From Variovorax sp. PBL-H6 (GTDB lineage: Bacteria > Pseudomonadota > Gammaproteobacteria > Burkholderiales > Burkholderiaceae_C), in contig NZ_LR594659.1 of the NCBI RefSeq assembly GCF_901827155.1, positions 5,304,501 through 5,368,500 on the forward strand: a stretch of 64,000 bases of DNA. Direction: 5' to 3'. Position 1 is the stretch's first letter; the number at the start of each line of letters is the position of its first letter. Shown here piece by piece: positions 25,859 to 45,373 of this stretch. The translations under genes and the position numbers were made by a program. The notes below the pieces were generated by a model that made no database searches, was not told the origin of the DNA, and saw only the letters and a list, made by a program, of their open reading frames with translations.

Positions 25859-27230
25859 GCAATGCGTAGAAAAAACCGTCGTGATCACCCAAGGCATTGT
25901 CCGGGACGCCACGGGCAATCTCCCCGCTTTGCGGCAGCAAATGACCCGGGGAAGGCAGCAAACGGGCGTCGGTGTTGTGCGCAAGGAACGCATCGATCTG
26001 GTGCACGCCCTCTTCCTTGAAGACCGAACAGGTGCAGTAGAGCAGGCGTCCGCCTTCGCGCAACAGGGGCCAGAGGGCCGCCAGCAGCATGGCCTGCAGC
26101 AGCGCCAGGCGTTCGGTGTCGCTCTCGCGGCGCAGCCAGCGCACGTCGGGATGCCGGCGCACGATGCCCGAGGCGGTGCAGGGTGCGTCGAGCAGGATGG
26201 CATCGAAGGCCTCTCCGTCCCACCAGTCCCTCGGCCGGCCGGCATCGGCCACGACGACGTTGGCGCTCAGACCGAGCCGGGCGAGGGTCTCGCCAATGCG
26301 CCGGCTGCGCTTGGCATCGATCTCGAGCGCGGTGAGCTCAATGGCGCCGGGCCCGGCCACTTCGAGCAGGTGGGCGGTCTTTCCGCCAGGCGCTGCACAA
26401 GCGTCGAGCACCCGCAGCGGTCTGCCCCCCTGCACAGTGCCGAGCAGGCCATCGAGCAGGAGCGGCGCGGCAAGCTGTGCCGCGGCGTCCTGCACAGAGC
26501 AATGGCCGTCGGCAAAGCCCGGCAGATCCTGCACCGGGCGGGCCCGTAGCAGCTGCAGTCCGGTCGCGGCGACAGGGACCGCCTGGAGGCCCGCGAGCGC
26601 CAGCGCAGCTTGGTAAGAAGGCCGGTCTCCGGATCGGGTGTTGACCCGCAGCGTCAATGGCGCCTGCGTGTTGTCTGCGGCCAGGATGTGTTGCCAGTCG
26701 TGCGGGTGATCGCGCCTGAGGCGCTCGATCCACCAGCGCGGATGATTCCACTGAGCGACCGGCTCGCGGTCGGTGGCGGCCACCAGTTCTTCTCGTTCCC
26801 GCAGGAAGCGACGCAGGCATGCGTTGACGAAGCTGGCCTGTGCGCGCGTGCCGGGATTGCGCTTGGCCGCCTCGACCGTCTGATCGACCAGGGTGAAGGG
26901 CTCGTAGGGCGCCTGCGTGGCGTCCCATGCCAGGGCAAGAGCGGTGCAAAGCAGTGCGTCTGCGGCCGGCGGCGGCGTGCGCTTGGCCAATTGCCGGCGC
27001 AGGGCCTCGGCCCGCCCAAGCCAGCGCAATACCTGAAAGCCGAGCGCCTGCACTCCGGGCCGCAGCGCCGGTGGAACGCCTTCGAAGGCGACGGTGCCGG
27101 AAACGCCGCCGCGGATCGCGGCAAGCGCAACGGCGGTGAGCTGCAGCTGTCGCCAGAGCGGGGGCGCAAAGGGCTGTGCCGCGTGAAGAGGATCTGAAGA
27201 GTCTGCCAAGTTGAAATCGATGATGGACAA
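25836..27230 (-). CDS. rsmB: 16S rRNA m5C967 methyltransferase RsmB
   Basis: About 464 residues. The N-terminal NusB-like RNA-binding domain (LHAAQPFAPPLWRQLQLTAV, ASFVNACLRRFLRERE) is followed by the Rossmann methyltransferase domain. It shows the SAM motif LDACAAPGGKTAHLLE, the catalytic Cys motifs LLDAPCTASGIVRRHPD and LLYCTCSVFKEEG, and DHDGFFYALL at the end. It methylates cytosine 967 of 16S rRNA. No good ATG fits: TTG at 27230 follows the LemA-like stop by eight bases, while an ATG at 27278 would overlap that gene. It probably belongs to one transcript with the upstream LemA-like gene and the downstream DUF4390/kinase genes. Confidence 0.9.
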   Translation of the reverse strand: MSIIDFNLADSSDPLHAAQPFAPPLWRQLQLTAVALAAIRGGVSGTVAFEGVPPALRPGVQALGFQVLRWLGRAEALRRQLAKRTPPPAADALLCTALALAWDATQAPYEPFTLVDQTVEAAKRNPGTRAQASFVNACLRRFLREREELVAATDREPVAQWNHPRWWIERLRRDHPHDWQHILAADNTQAPLTLRVNTRSGDRPSYQAALALAGLQAVPVAATGLQLLRARPVQDLPGFADGHCSVQDAAAQLAAPLLLDGLLGTVQGGRPLRVLDACAAPGGKTAHLLEVAGPGAIELTALEIDAKRSRRIGETLARLGLSANVVVADAGRPRDWWDGEAFDAILLDAPCTASGIVRRHPDVRWLRRESDTERLALLQAMLLAALWPLLREGGRLLYCTCSVFKEEGVHQIDAFLAHNTDARLLPSPGHLLPQSGEIARGVPDNALGDHDGFFYALLGKQAPR

Positions 27231-27238
27231 AGGCGATG

Positions 27239-27823
27239 TCAGCGCAAAGGCGCCGCCGGTCGCAACTGCATGATCCACGCCACCAGCAGTGCGGGGAACT
27301 GGACGATGGCCGCGTTGTATTGTTCAACGGCCTGGTTGAACTGGCTGCGCGCGATTTCGGCGGCGGCCGAGGGCTCGGGCCAGGCCATCGGCACGGGCGC
27401 GCCCTCGTGCCGGCCATTGAGCGGCGCGGGCCGCGACAGGGTCCCGTCGGCCTCGAAGCTGATTACCGCGTCGGGATGGAGCCGCTCCCAGGCGCTCAGC
27501 ATCGCGTGCAACGCGGCCGCCAGTGCCGTGATGCGAGCAGGGTCCAGCGGTTTCAGGCGCGTGGCGACCAGCAGCGTCACCAGTTGGGCGGTCGACGCCT
27601 TCAGGCCGGCGTCCTCCCGCGCCGTGCCGGAAGCGGCCTCCACGGGCACGAGCTCCTCGGCGAGGCGTGCCTGGACGAATTCGAGCTGGCGCACCAGCGT
27701 CAGGTCGAGCGTCGCATAAGCCTGCAGCGCCCCCGAACGGAGTCGCACGATGCGGTTGTAGGCGCCGATGAACCAGAACAGCGCCACTGCGCCGAGGATC
27801 CACCAGAGAAGCGAGTCAGGCAT
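27239..27823 (-). CDS. LemA-like membrane-anchored protein
   Basis: 194 residues. One N-terminal membrane helix (LLWWILGAVALFWFIGAY) is followed by NRIVRLRSGALQAYATLDLT, the LemA signature in which a Tyr-Asn-x-Leu/Ile-Val motif begins a helical bundle. It ends with QFNQAVEQYNAAIVQFPALL, another LemA-type helix. Function of LemA-family proteins is poorly defined; most face the periplasm or cytoplasm as coiled bundles. The ATG at 27823 is preferred over the in-frame TTG four codons upstream. Confidence 0.75.
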   Translation of the reverse strand: MPDSLLWWILGAVALFWFIGAYNRIVRLRSGALQAYATLDLTLVRQLEFVQARLAEELVPVEAASGTAREDAGLKASTAQLVTLLVATRLKPLDPARITALAAALHAMLSAWERLHPDAVISFEADGTLSRPAPLNGRHEGAPVPMAWPEPSAAAEIARSQFNQAVEQYNAAIVQFPALLVAWIMQLRPAAPLR

Positions 27824-27847
27824 GGCGCTCAAACTGCCCTCCGCCAG

Positions 27848-27881
27848 AAAAAAGCCCCCGATCCGCGGGCGGAAGGGGGGC
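27848..27881 (-). terminator. Intrinsic terminator downstream of rpoC
   Basis: On the minus strand a GCCCCCC/GGGGGC stem with an internal CCGC/GCGG helix is followed by six T residues. It lies 35 bases after the rpoC stop and closes the rpl-rpo operon. Confidence 0.8.
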
Positions 27882-27915
27882 GTGGGAGTCCGGTCATGCC
27901 GGCGATGCTAACCAG

Positions 27916-32151
<4,236 letters not shown>

Positions 32152-32226
32152 TGACTCTTTCCTTTTTAATCAGTGGGGGACAGCGCAAAAATTGCAGCGC
32201 AATTTGTTGGTCTGTCCCGCAAGTCC

Positions 32227-36351
<4,125 letters not shown>

Positions 36352-36598
36352 GAGAGCTCCGGAGCTTGAGATCTTCAGCGACTTGTCAGCAGCGCTTTCG
36401 CGCCACTGCTTGGCGGCTGGCCACTACCAGCCGTTGGCGGACAGTGATGCGTTGCACATCACCCGAACCAAGGGATCTTCTGCAGTCGGGGTCAGAAGAC
36501 ACTCAAAAATCATCTTGATCTGGCTTCTCCGTCTACCTCGCGGTCTCCGGGAAAACCGGCATCAAGCCGACTTTTGGGTGCGCTCTGAAAGCGGCAAA

Positions 36599-36628
36599 GG
36601 CTGGAGGGCCTTTCGGCACACTCCAGCC
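36599..36628 (-). terminator. Hairpin between rplL and rpoB, candidate attenuator
   Basis: An 8-bp stem (GGCTGGAG with CTCCAGCC) lies just past the rplL stop. On the minus strand it is followed by TTTGCCGCTTTC, a weak T-run. A partial terminator in this position is well known in E. coli, where it lowers rpoBC expression relative to the ribosomal protein genes. The rest of the 293-base gap (36352-36644) shows no gene. Confidence 0.6.
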
Positions 36629-36644
36629 CTGCGTGGGAACCGAA

Positions 36645-37022
<378 letters not shown>

Positions 37023-37064
37023 TTGGGTTTCCTAACAATTGGGTTGAATTTTTCAAAAGCAAGC

Positions 37065-37595
37065 TCAGGCGGCTTGGGCTTCGGCCGCAGCCTCGGCCGG
37101 GGCTTCGCCACCACCACGCTTCTCGGCGAGCGCGGCCAGGACACGGGCCGTGCGCGAGATGGGGGACTGCATCAAGCCCAGCAGTTGCGCCAGCAGCACT
37201 TCCTTGGAAGGGATGTTGGCCAGTTGCTTAACGCCTTCGACGTCCAGGGCCTTGCCACCGAAGGCGCCACCGCGAATGACCAGTTTGTCGTTGGTCTTCG
37301 CGAAATCGGCCACCACTTTCGCGGCGGCCACGGCGTCCTCGGAGAAGCCATAGATCAGCGGACCGGTCATCTGGTCACCGACGACTTCGAAAGCGCTACC
37401 AGCGACAGCACGGCGTGCCAGGGTGTTCTTGAGAACACTCAGGGTCACACCCTTGCTGCGCGCATCGTTGCGCAGACGGGTCATGTCAGCAACCGTGATG
37501 CCACGGTATTCCGCCATCACGAGCGTTTGAGCTTTTGCGGCGAGGCTGGTCACATCACTGATGACCGCTTCTTTCTCACTGCGATTCAGACTCAA
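37065..37595 (-). CDS. rplJ: Ribosomal protein uL10
   Basis: 176 residues beginning [20 protein letters not shown]; the C-terminal Ala/Glu-rich helix ([10 protein letters not shown]) binds L12 dimers. In bacteria the L10-L12 complex represses its own mRNA at the leader. The 289-base space upstream (37596-37884) is the natural place for that leader and holds no other gene; an imperfect GGGGCC/GGCCCC hairpin lies near 37838-37860. Confidence 0.98.
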   Translation of the reverse strand: MSLNRSEKEAVISDVTSLAAKAQTLVMAEYRGITVADMTRLRNDARSKGVTLSVLKNTLARRAVAGSAFEVVGDQMTGPLIYGFSEDAVAAAKVVADFAKTNDKLVIRGGAFGGKALDVEGVKQLANIPSKEVLLAQLLGLMQSPISRTARVLAALAEKRGGGEAPAEAAAEAQAA

Positions 37596-37884
37596 GGTCT
37601 ACTCCTTTTCAATGCGTCCTTCGGCCAGGAGCCTCGGGACGCGCTTCATGCAGCGACCAACTGTTTCGGAATGATTCCTTGCAGCGGGATCGCCATCTGC
37701 GCTGGTTGCCTCGCGAAGGTCGAAGCGATTAAGTGCAGGCCCTCCTACACGCCAGCGGTCTAGGATGGCCCGGGAAAGCGCTTGCACGCAGCCCCGACCC
37801 ACCACACCGCCCCGCCCGCCTTTGACAGACAACGGGGCCGATCTCATCGGGGCCCTGCCGAGGCAAGGCCCGCCTTCATTACGC

Positions 37885-38586
37885 TCAGCCCTGGGCCGAG
37901 ATGGTCTGCGTGTCCACCCGGACACCCACACCCATCGTCGACGACACGGCCACCTTGCGCAGGTAGATGCCCTTGCTCGAAGCCGGCTTGGCCTTGACCA
38001 GCGCCTCGATCAGCGCGGCCAGGTTGCCCTGCAGCTTGTCGGCATCGAACGATCGGCGGCCGATCGTGCCGTGGATGATCCCGGCCTTGTCGACGCGGAA
38101 CTGCACCTGGCCCGCCTTGGCGTTCTTGACAGCAGTCGCGACGTCGGGAGTCACGGTACCGACCTTGGGGTTCGGCATCAGGCCGCGCGGACCGAGGATC
38201 TGGCCCAGCGCACCGACCACGCGCATTGCGTCCGGCGCGGCAATCACCACGTCGAAGGGCATGTCGCCGGCCTTCACCTGAGCAGCCAGATCGTCCATGC
38301 CAACGATGTCGGCGCCGGCGGCCTTGGCTTCTTCGGCCTTGGCGCCCTGGGCGAACACGGCCACCCGCTTGATCTTGCCGGTGCCATTGGGCATCACGAC
38401 CGCGCCGCGCACCACCTGGTCTGACTTCTTGGCGTCGATGCCGAGCTGCACGGCCACGTCGATCGACTCATCGAACTTCGCGGTGGCGGCTTCCTTGACG
38501 ATGCCAATCGCGTCGACGAGCGGGTACAGCTTGTTGCTATCGACCTTGCCCACGAGGGCCTTTTGTTTCTTGGTCAGCTTGGCCAT
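37885..38586 (-). CDS. rplA: Ribosomal protein uL1
   Basis: 233 residues, start [20 protein letters not shown], with the conserved [18 protein letters not shown] block of L1. It binds 23S rRNA at the L1 stalk and, in many bacteria, represses rplKA translation. Its ATG is adjacent to the rplK stop with no gap. Confidence 0.99.
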   Translation of the reverse strand: MAKLTKKQKALVGKVDSNKLYPLVDAIGIVKEAATAKFDESIDVAVQLGIDAKKSDQVVRGAVVMPNGTGKIKRVAVFAQGAKAEEAKAAGADIVGMDDLAAQVKAGDMPFDVVIAAPDAMRVVGALGQILGPRGLMPNPKVGTVTPDVATAVKNAKAGQVQFRVDKAGIIHGTIGRRSFDADKLQGNLAALIEALVKAKPASSKGIYLRKVAVSSTMGVGVRVDTQTISAQG

Positions 38587-39018
38587 TTACACGCCCTCCA
38601 CATTCACGCCCATCGAGCGGGCCGAGCCGGCGATGGTGCGGACCGCTGCATCCAGGTCGGCGGCGGTCAGGTCCTTCATCTTGGTCTTGGCGATCTCTTC
38701 GAGTTGTGCGCGCGTGATCTTGCCGACCTTGTCGGTGTGCGGACGTGCGGAACCCTTATCGAGCTTGATGGCCTTCTTGATCAGGGTGATCGCCGGGGGC
38801 GTCTTGATGATGAAGGTGAAGCTCTTGTCGGCGAACGCGGTGATGACCACCGGCAGCGGCAGGCCGGGCTCGACGCCCTGGGTCTGCGCGTTGAACGCCT
38901 TGCAGAATTCCATGATGTTCAAACCGCGCTGGCCCAGTGCGGGGCCGATAGGCGGCGACGGATTGGCTTTACCAGCTGGCACTTGCAGCTTGATGAAGCC
39001 GACGATTTTCTTCGCCAT
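38587..39018 (-). CDS. rplK: Ribosomal protein uL11
   Basis: 143 residues, start [20 protein letters not shown], followed by the [19 protein letters not shown] block. It binds the GTPase centre of 23S rRNA and is needed for RelA activation. It is the first ribosomal gene after nusG, separated by about 115 bases. Confidence 0.99.
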   Translation of the reverse strand: MAKKIVGFIKLQVPAGKANPSPPIGPALGQRGLNIMEFCKAFNAQTQGVEPGLPLPVVITAFADKSFTFIIKTPPAITLIKKAIKLDKGSARPHTDKVGKITRAQLEEIAKTKMKDLTAADLDAAVRTIAGSARSMGVNVEGV

Positions 39019-39134
39019 GCTTTACTCCTTGCGGGTCCTAGCGCCTTGGCCTTCTCAGCCGCAGCTCCCCGGGGTTGACGACTCTTCGGTCAAAGCCGCG
39101 CGCCGAGTCGGACAACGCGCAGCCGAAAACTGAC

Positions 39135-39731
39135 TCAGGTTTTCTCGACTTGCGAGAATTCCAGTTCAACAGGCGTCGCGCGGCCGAAGATCATGACCGA
39201 CACGCGCACCTTGCTCTTCTCGTAGTTGACTTCCTCGACCGTACCGTTGAAGTCGGTGAACGGGCCTTCCTTGACGCGCACGAATTCGCCCACGATGAAT
39301 TCGACCTTGTGGCGCGGCTTCTCGGTGCCCTGCTGCATTTGGGAGACGATGTCCTCGACTTCCTTCTGCGAAATGGGGGCAGGTCGATTCTTCGCGCCTC
39401 CGACGAAACCCGTCACCTTGTTGGTGTGCTTCACCAGGTGCCAGCTCTCATCGTCCATGATCATCTCGACCAGCACGTAGCCCGGGAAGAAGCGTCGCTC
39501 GGTGGTGCGCTTCTGGCCGTTCTTTATCTCGACCACCTCCTCGGTCGGCACCAGGATGCGACCGAACTTGTCCTGCATGCCGGCCCGATTGATGCGCTCG
39601 GTGATATTGCGTTCCACGGCCTTCTCCATGCCTGAGTAGGCATGCACCACATACCAGCGCAGGTCGGGGTTGGCGGGCGGCGCCAGCACGGGCGTATGTT
39701 CTGGCGTTGTGTCGACAGCGTCGTCAGTCAT
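39135..39731 (-). CDS. nusG: Transcription termination/antitermination factor NusG
   Basis: 198 residues. The NGN domain ([40 protein letters not shown]) and the C-terminal KOW domain ([20 protein letters not shown]) are complete. It links RNA polymerase with Rho or the ribosome. Two ATGs in tandem overlap the secE stop; the one at 39731 is six bases from a GGAG sequence and is chosen, the other (39734) adds one Met. Confidence 0.98.
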   Translation of the reverse strand: MTDDAVDTTPEHTPVLAPPANPDLRWYVVHAYSGMEKAVERNITERINRAGMQDKFGRILVPTEEVVEIKNGQKRTTERRFFPGYVLVEMIMDDESWHLVKHTNKVTGFVGGAKNRPAPISQKEVEDIVSQMQQGTEKPRHKVEFIVGEFVRVKEGPFTDFNGTVEEVNYEKSKVRVSVMIFGRATPVELEFSQVEKT

Positions 39732-40114
39732 CATTTTCTCCAGCCCAGAATGAGGTCGAAAAACACCCATTCGAGCGTCTTGTCCGTAAGCCAGAGGAAG
39801 ACGGACATAACCAGGACGAAGGCGAACACATAGGCCGTCATCTGGATCGTTTCCTTGCGGCTCGGCCACACGACCTTCTTGACCTCGCGCCACGAATCAC
39901 GACCAAAGGCCCAAAGCTGGCGGCCATTCTCCGAACTCGCGAAGGCGCCCACGGCGGCCGCCAGCCCCACCAGCAGGACGACCCACTGCACGAGCGCGCC
40001 CTGGCGCGACAGCAGGTAAAACGCCACGATGGCGCCCACCGCGAGTACGACAGCCACGGCCAACTTGGCCTTGTCTGCGCCGGTGCTCACGGTTTCGATT
40101 TGAGAAGTAGCCAT
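39731..40114 (-). CDS. secE: Preprotein translocase subunit SecE
   Basis: 127 residues, three membrane helices: [34 protein letters not shown] and [20 protein letters not shown]. The conserved amphipathic [16 protein letters not shown] precedes the last helix. It stabilises SecY in the inner membrane. The stop overlaps the nusG start. Confidence 0.98.
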   Translation of the reverse strand: MATSQIETVSTGADKAKLAVAVVLAVGAIVAFYLLSRQGALVQWVVLLVGLAAAVGAFASSENGRQLWAFGRDSWREVKKVVWPSRKETIQMTAYVFAFVLVMSVFLWLTDKTLEWVFFDLILGWRK

Positions 40115-40176
40115 CCTGGGCTTTGTTCCTGCGGCCCTTCGGCCTCTTCAATTCTTGGCGTCATTCCAGACACCGA

Positions 40177-40199
40177 AGCCCGTCAGGTCATGACGGGCT
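40177..40199. other. 9-bp hairpin between tRNA-Trp and secE
   Basis: AGCCCGTCA pairs with TGACGGGCT around a five-base loop. There is no strong T-run on the minus strand. It could be a processing site separating the tRNA from the secE-nusG mRNA. Confidence 0.5.
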
Positions 40200-40257
40200 C
40201 TTTGGGTTTCCTCAGCCCGCCGCTTTCGCGCCTGGCTTTCTCAACGCCACCTTGGAG

Positions 40258-40333
40258 TGGCAGGGGCAGTAGGAATCGAACCTACAACCTTCGGTTTTGG
40301 AGACCGACGCTCTGCCAATTGAGCTATACCCCT
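40258..40333 (-). tRNA. tRNA-Trp (anticodon CCA)
   Basis: 76 bases with encoded CCA. Acceptor AGGGGTA, D-arm TAGCTCAATTGGCAGAGCG, anticodon loop CTCCAAA, T-arm GGTTCGATTCC. It lies between tuf and secE, the usual betaproteobacterial position. Confidence 0.96.
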
Positions 40334-40345
40334 CCGCGAAATCGC

Positions 40346-41539
<1,194 letters not shown>

Positions 41540-41580
41540 TTTCTCGACTCCGAAAAATAACTAGATCAACACACTGACAT

Positions 41581-41608
41581 GGGGTTGCAACCACCCGGCT
41601 GCAACCCC
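41581..41608. other. 9-bp hairpin between tRNA-Thr and tuf
   Basis: GGGGTTGCA pairs with TGCAACCCC around a ten-base loop, six bases past the tRNA-Thr 3' end. A processing or partial termination signal in the tRNA-tuf transcript is likely. Confidence 0.55.
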
Positions 41609-41613
41609 AAGAC

Positions 41614-41688
<75 letters not shown>

Positions 41689-41730
41689 GAAATACCTATA
41701 AAACCTGCACCTTGCGTCGACGGAGATTGC

Positions 41731-41804
41731 TGGAGCGGGAGACGGGAATCGAACCCGCGTCATTAGCTTGGAAGGCTAGGGTTCTACCATTGAACTACTC
41801 CCGC
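41731..41804 (-). tRNA. tRNA-Gly (anticodon TCC)
   Basis: 74 bases with encoded CCA. Acceptor GCGGGAG, D-arm TAGTTCAATGGTAGAAC, anticodon loop CTTCCAA, T-arm GGTTCGATTCC. Confidence 0.96.
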
Positions 41805-41923
41805 ATTCGGTGCAACCCCTCGAGCAAGGGCTGCACCGTAGCACGGTCCGGGTTTTGCGCTTTCGCCTTCCAGCCCTGCACCGAAACCCGTCATTCAAAC
41901 GCTCTGCAAAATCCGTTCTTCGC

Positions 41924-42009
41924 TGGTGGAGAGGGCTGGATTCGAACCAGCGTACTCGTAAGAGGGCAGATTTACAGTCTGCTGCCATTAACCACTCGGC
42001 CACCTCTCC
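41924..42009 (-). tRNA. tRNA-Tyr (anticodon GTA)
   Basis: 86 bases with encoded CCA and the long variable arm of class II tRNAs. Acceptor GGAGAGG, anticodon loop CTGTAAA, T-arm GGTTCGAATCC. It is the first gene of the tRNA-Tyr/Gly/Thr-tuf transcript. Confidence 0.96.
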
Positions 42010-42151
42010 GGCGAACCTCGAAATATAGCACGGTTGACAGGGCAGGTCGATCAGAGGGCTTGGCTGTGATCAGGACAGGGCAGCACCGCTCCGCGGCCGA
42101 AATGTCTCCAGCCGCCGCTGCACAGCGGCCCGCTTATTTCACCCGGATCAA

Positions 42152-42856
42152 TTAAAGAGCCTGGGACTCCCGCCAAGCCCGGGCCTCGCCAAAATGGCCG
42201 CAACCGATGAAGGGAACCGGTGGGCGAAGCGCCGAAAGCGGCGAGGGATGGTTCGCGGCCAGCACCTTGTGCCGGTCGCTGTCAATCAGGGCACGCTTGC
42301 TTTGTGCATGCGATCCCCACAACATGAAAACCACCGGGCGGTCGCCGTCGGCTATGTGGCGAATCACGGCATCGGTCAGCACCTCCCAGCCCCGACCGGA
42401 ATGGCTGGCTGGCTGCCCCTCCTCCACCGTCAGGCAGGTGTTGAGCAGCAGCACGCCGTGAGTGGCCCATTTGACAAGGCTGCCGCCCGGATCGGGGAAA
42501 CGCGGCGGTGGGGTGCCGAGGTCGCGCTCCAGCTCCTTGAAGATGTTGCGCAGCGATGGTGGGAGGGCCACGCCAGGCGCCACGGAAAAGGCGAGTCCCT
42601 CGGCTTGGCCACGCCCGTGGTACGGGTCCTGGCCCAGGACCACGACGCGCACCGCCTCCGGCGGCGTGAGCTCGAGGGCCCGCAGGGGCCGAGGCGGAAA
42701 GATGGCTGTGCCAGCCTCGAGCCGCTCATGCAGGAAGTCGACCAGCTTGAGCCCGGCCGGCGAGCCGAAGAACTCCCCGACCAGGGGCTGCCACCCCGGG
42801 GCAACAGGCCAATCAGCCGGATCGCAGCTGGCCAGTTGGGTGGGCAGCGGGCTCAT
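42152..42856 (-). CDS. ung: Uracil-DNA glycosylase, family 1
   Basis: 234 residues. The water-activating motif [18 protein letters not shown] and the C-terminal HPSPLSALR loop are both present. It removes uracil from DNA as the first step of base excision repair. The ATG overlaps the trpC stop (TGATG), so it is translated with the trp genes. Confidence 0.97.
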   Translation of the reverse strand: MSPLPTQLASCDPADWPVAPGWQPLVGEFFGSPAGLKLVDFLHERLEAGTAIFPPRPLRALELTPPEAVRVVVLGQDPYHGRGQAEGLAFSVAPGVALPPSLRNIFKELERDLGTPPPRFPDPGGSLVKWATHGVLLLNTCLTVEEGQPASHSGRGWEVLTDAVIRHIADGDRPVVFMLWGSHAQSKRALIDSDRHKVLAANHPSPLSALRPPVPFIGCGHFGEARAWRESQAL

Positions 42857-43653
42857 CGGAACAGCTCAGCCAGTGCATCGCCCGGCTCGTCGGCACGCAT
42901 GAAGGCCTCGCCCACCAAAAAGGCATTGACGCCGGCGGCACGCAGCTTCGCCACGTCCTCACGCAATGTGATGCCGGACTCCGTGACGAGGAGGCGATCT
43001 GCCGGCATTCTCGGCAGCAAATCGAGGGTGGTCTGCACCGAGACCTCGAAGGTCCGCAGATTGCGGTTGTTGATGCCGATGAGTGGCGTGCGTAGCTTCA
43101 GCGCCCGATCCAGCTCGGCCGCATCGTGCACTTCCACCAGCACGGCCATGCCCAGCCCCGCCGCGATGACCTCGAAATCGCGCATCTGCGCGTCGTCCAG
43201 GGAGGCCGCGATCAGCAGGATCGCATCGGCGCCGATGGCCCGCGATTCGTAGACCTGGTAGGCATCGACGATGAAGTCCTTGCGCAGCACCGGCAGCTCG
43301 CAGGAGGCGCGCGCCTGCTTGAGATAGTCGATACCGCCCTGGAAGAACTGGCGATCGGTCAAGACCGAGAGGCAGGCAGCGCTGACCCTGCCGTCGCCTT
43401 CGGCATAGCTCTGCGCGATGTCGGCCGGGATGAAGTCGGCGCGCAACACGCCTTTGCTCGGACTGGCCTTCTTGACCTCGGCGATGACTGCCGCCTGGCC
43501 GCCTGCGATCTTGGCGCGCAGCGCGCCGGTGAAGTCGCGCGTGAGCACCCGGCTTTCGGCATCGAAGCGCATGGCTTCGAGCGAGCGCTTCTTGCGCGCC
43601 GCAGCCACCTCTTCTTGCTTGACCGCGACGATTTTCTCGAGGATGTCGGACAT
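42853..43653 (-). CDS. trpC: Indole-3-glycerol-phosphate synthase
   Basis: 266 residues. Motifs [13 protein letters not shown] (catalytic Lys), [27 protein letters not shown] and VTESGI identify the TIM-barrel enzyme that closes the indole ring. It is monofunctional, without a PRAI domain. It starts 13 bases after the trpD stop. Confidence 0.98.
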   Translation of the reverse strand: MSDILEKIVAVKQEEVAAARKKRSLEAMRFDAESRVLTRDFTGALRAKIAGGQAAVIAEVKKASPSKGVLRADFIPADIAQSYAEGDGRVSAACLSVLTDRQFFQGGIDYLKQARASCELPVLRKDFIVDAYQVYESRAIGADAILLIAASLDDAQMRDFEVIAAGLGMAVLVEVHDAAELDRALKLRTPLIGINNRNLRTFEVSVQTTLDLLPRMPADRLLVTESGITLREDVAKLRAAGVNAFLVGEAFMRADEPGDALAELFR

Positions 43654-43666
43654 GCCTTCCCCCTCC

Positions 43667-44692
43667 TCAGGCCGCGTGGGTCGCCTGGACCAGTTCGGCC
43701 AGCTTGACCTTCGCCGCGCCCGACTCCAGCGCCGCACGGGCGCGCGCGATCCCGCCCGCCATCGAGTCGACCAGGTCGGCTGCATAGAGCGCAGCGCCGG
43801 CATTGAGGATCACGATGTCGCGCGCCGGCCCCGGCTGGTTGTCCAGCACGCCCAGCAGCATCGCCTTCGATTGCTCGGGGGTCTCGACGCGCAGTGTGCG
43901 GTTGCTCGACATCGCGAAGCCGAAGTCCTCGGGATGCAACTCGTACTCGCGCACCTCGCCGTTCTTCAGCTCGCCGACCATGGTGGCGGCGCCGAGCGAG
44001 ATCTCGTCCATGCCGTCGCGCCCATAGACCACCAGCGCATGTTCCGCGCCCAGCCGCTGCAGCGCGCGCACCTGGATGCCGACCAGGTCCGCATGGAACA
44101 CGCCCATCAGAATGTTCGGCGCGCCGGCCGGGTTGGTGAGAGGCCCCAGGATGTTGAAGATGGTCTTGATGCCCAACTCCTTGCGCACCGGCGCCACGTT
44201 CTTCATGGCCGGGTGGTGGTTGGGCGCGAACATGAAGCCGATGCCCACGTCCGCGATGCACTTCGCGATCTGCTCGGGCGCAAGGTTGATGTTGACGCCC
44301 AGCGACTCCAGCACGTCCGCGCTGCCGGACTTGCTGCTCACGCTCCGGCCACCATGCTTGCTGACCTTGGCGCCCGCTGCGGCCGCCACGAACATCGAGC
44401 ACGTCGAGATGTTGAAGGTGTGCGAGCCGTCGCCGCCGGTTCCGACGATGTCGACCAGGTGGCGGGTGTCGGCCACCGGGACCTTGGTCGAGACCTCGCG
44501 CATCACTTGCGCGGCAGCAGTGATCTCGCCGATGGTTTCCTTCTTGACGCGCAGGCCGGTGATCAGCGCCGCCATCATCACCGGCGAGCACTCCCCGCTC
44601 ATGATGAGACGCACAATGTGCAGCATCTCGTCGTGGAACACCTCGCGGTGCTCGATGGTGCGTTGCAGGGCTTCCTGGGGGGTGATGGGCAT
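43667..44692 (-). CDS. trpD: Anthranilate phosphoribosyltransferase
   Basis: 341 residues. PRPP-binding [32 protein letters not shown] and the anthranilate-site [20 protein letters not shown] block are intact. It joins anthranilate to PRPP. It lies 18 bases after the LysE gene in the same operon. Confidence 0.98.
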   Translation of the reverse strand: MPITPQEALQRTIEHREVFHDEMLHIVRLIMSGECSPVMMAALITGLRVKKETIGEITAAAQVMREVSTKVPVADTRHLVDIVGTGGDGSHTFNISTCSMFVAAAAGAKVSKHGGRSVSSKSGSADVLESLGVNINLAPEQIAKCIADVGIGFMFAPNHHPAMKNVAPVRKELGIKTIFNILGPLTNPAGAPNILMGVFHADLVGIQVRALQRLGAEHALVVYGRDGMDEISLGAATMVGELKNGEVREYELHPEDFGFAMSSNRTLRVETPEQSKAMLLGVLDNQPGPARDIVILNAGAALYAADLVDSMAGGIARARAALESGAAKVKLAELVQATHAA

Positions 44693-44710
44693 GATGAAGT
44701 CTCCCTTGGG

Positions 44711-45373
44711 TCAGTGAACGGATGGGCCTGCGCCCGGATTTTCTGCGAGTGCAAGCCGGACGCCAAAGCCGATGAACAGGGCGCCCGCGCCGCGCTCCAG
44801 CCAGTGCATGCCGCGGCGTACGGAGCCCACATGGCGCGCCGTCCAGCCTGCCAGCAAGGCCCATCCGACATTCACGAAAATGGCGTTGAAGTTGAACAGC
44901 GTCCCCAACAGGAAGAAAGCCAGCGGCTTGCTGGCCGTCTCGGGCGCGATGAACTGCGGCACAAAAGCGAGGAAGAACAGCGCCACCTTCGGGTTGAGCA
45001 CATTGGTCCAGAAGCCACCGAGAAAGACGCTCTTCAGGCTGGGACGATCCGGCACGTCGTCGATCGGCAGGACATCCTCCTTCGGCATGCGTGACACGAG
45101 CATGCGGATGCCGACCCAAAGAAGGTAGGCCGCGCCGACCCACTTGAGCACCGTGAACAACCCCGCCGAGGCCTGCATCAGCGCACCCAAGCCCACCGCG
45201 GCAGCAGTGATGTGCACGAAACAACCCGCCGTGATGCCCAGTCCGGCCACGATGCCGGCGCGCACGCCCGAGCGCAGTGCGCGCGTCACGATATAGAGCA
45301 CGTCCGGGCCGGGCGTCAGGTTCAACAGCAGACCGGCAATGACGAAGAGCAGCAGCGATTGCACCTCAGGCAT
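44711..45373 (-). CDS. LysE/RhtB family amino acid exporter
   Basis: 220 residues, six hydrophobic segments. The N-terminal signature LLLNLTPGPDVLYIVTRALR and GFWTNVLNPKVALFFLAF are typical of the RhtB/LysE family of amino acid and homoserine-lactone exporters. It sits inside the trp operon between threonine aldolase and trpD; threonine or an aromatic amino acid could be its substrate. The start overlaps the threonine aldolase stop by eight bases. Confidence 0.9.
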   Translation of the reverse strand: MPEVQSLLLFVIAGLLLNLTPGPDVLYIVTRALRSGVRAGIVAGLGITAGCFVHITAAAVGLGALMQASAGLFTVLKWVGAAYLLWVGIRMLVSRMPKEDVLPIDDVPDRPSLKSVFLGGFWTNVLNPKVALFFLAFVPQFIAPETASKPLAFFLLGTLFNFNAIFVNVGWALLAGWTARHVGSVRRGMHWLERGAGALFIGFGVRLALAENPGAGPSVH

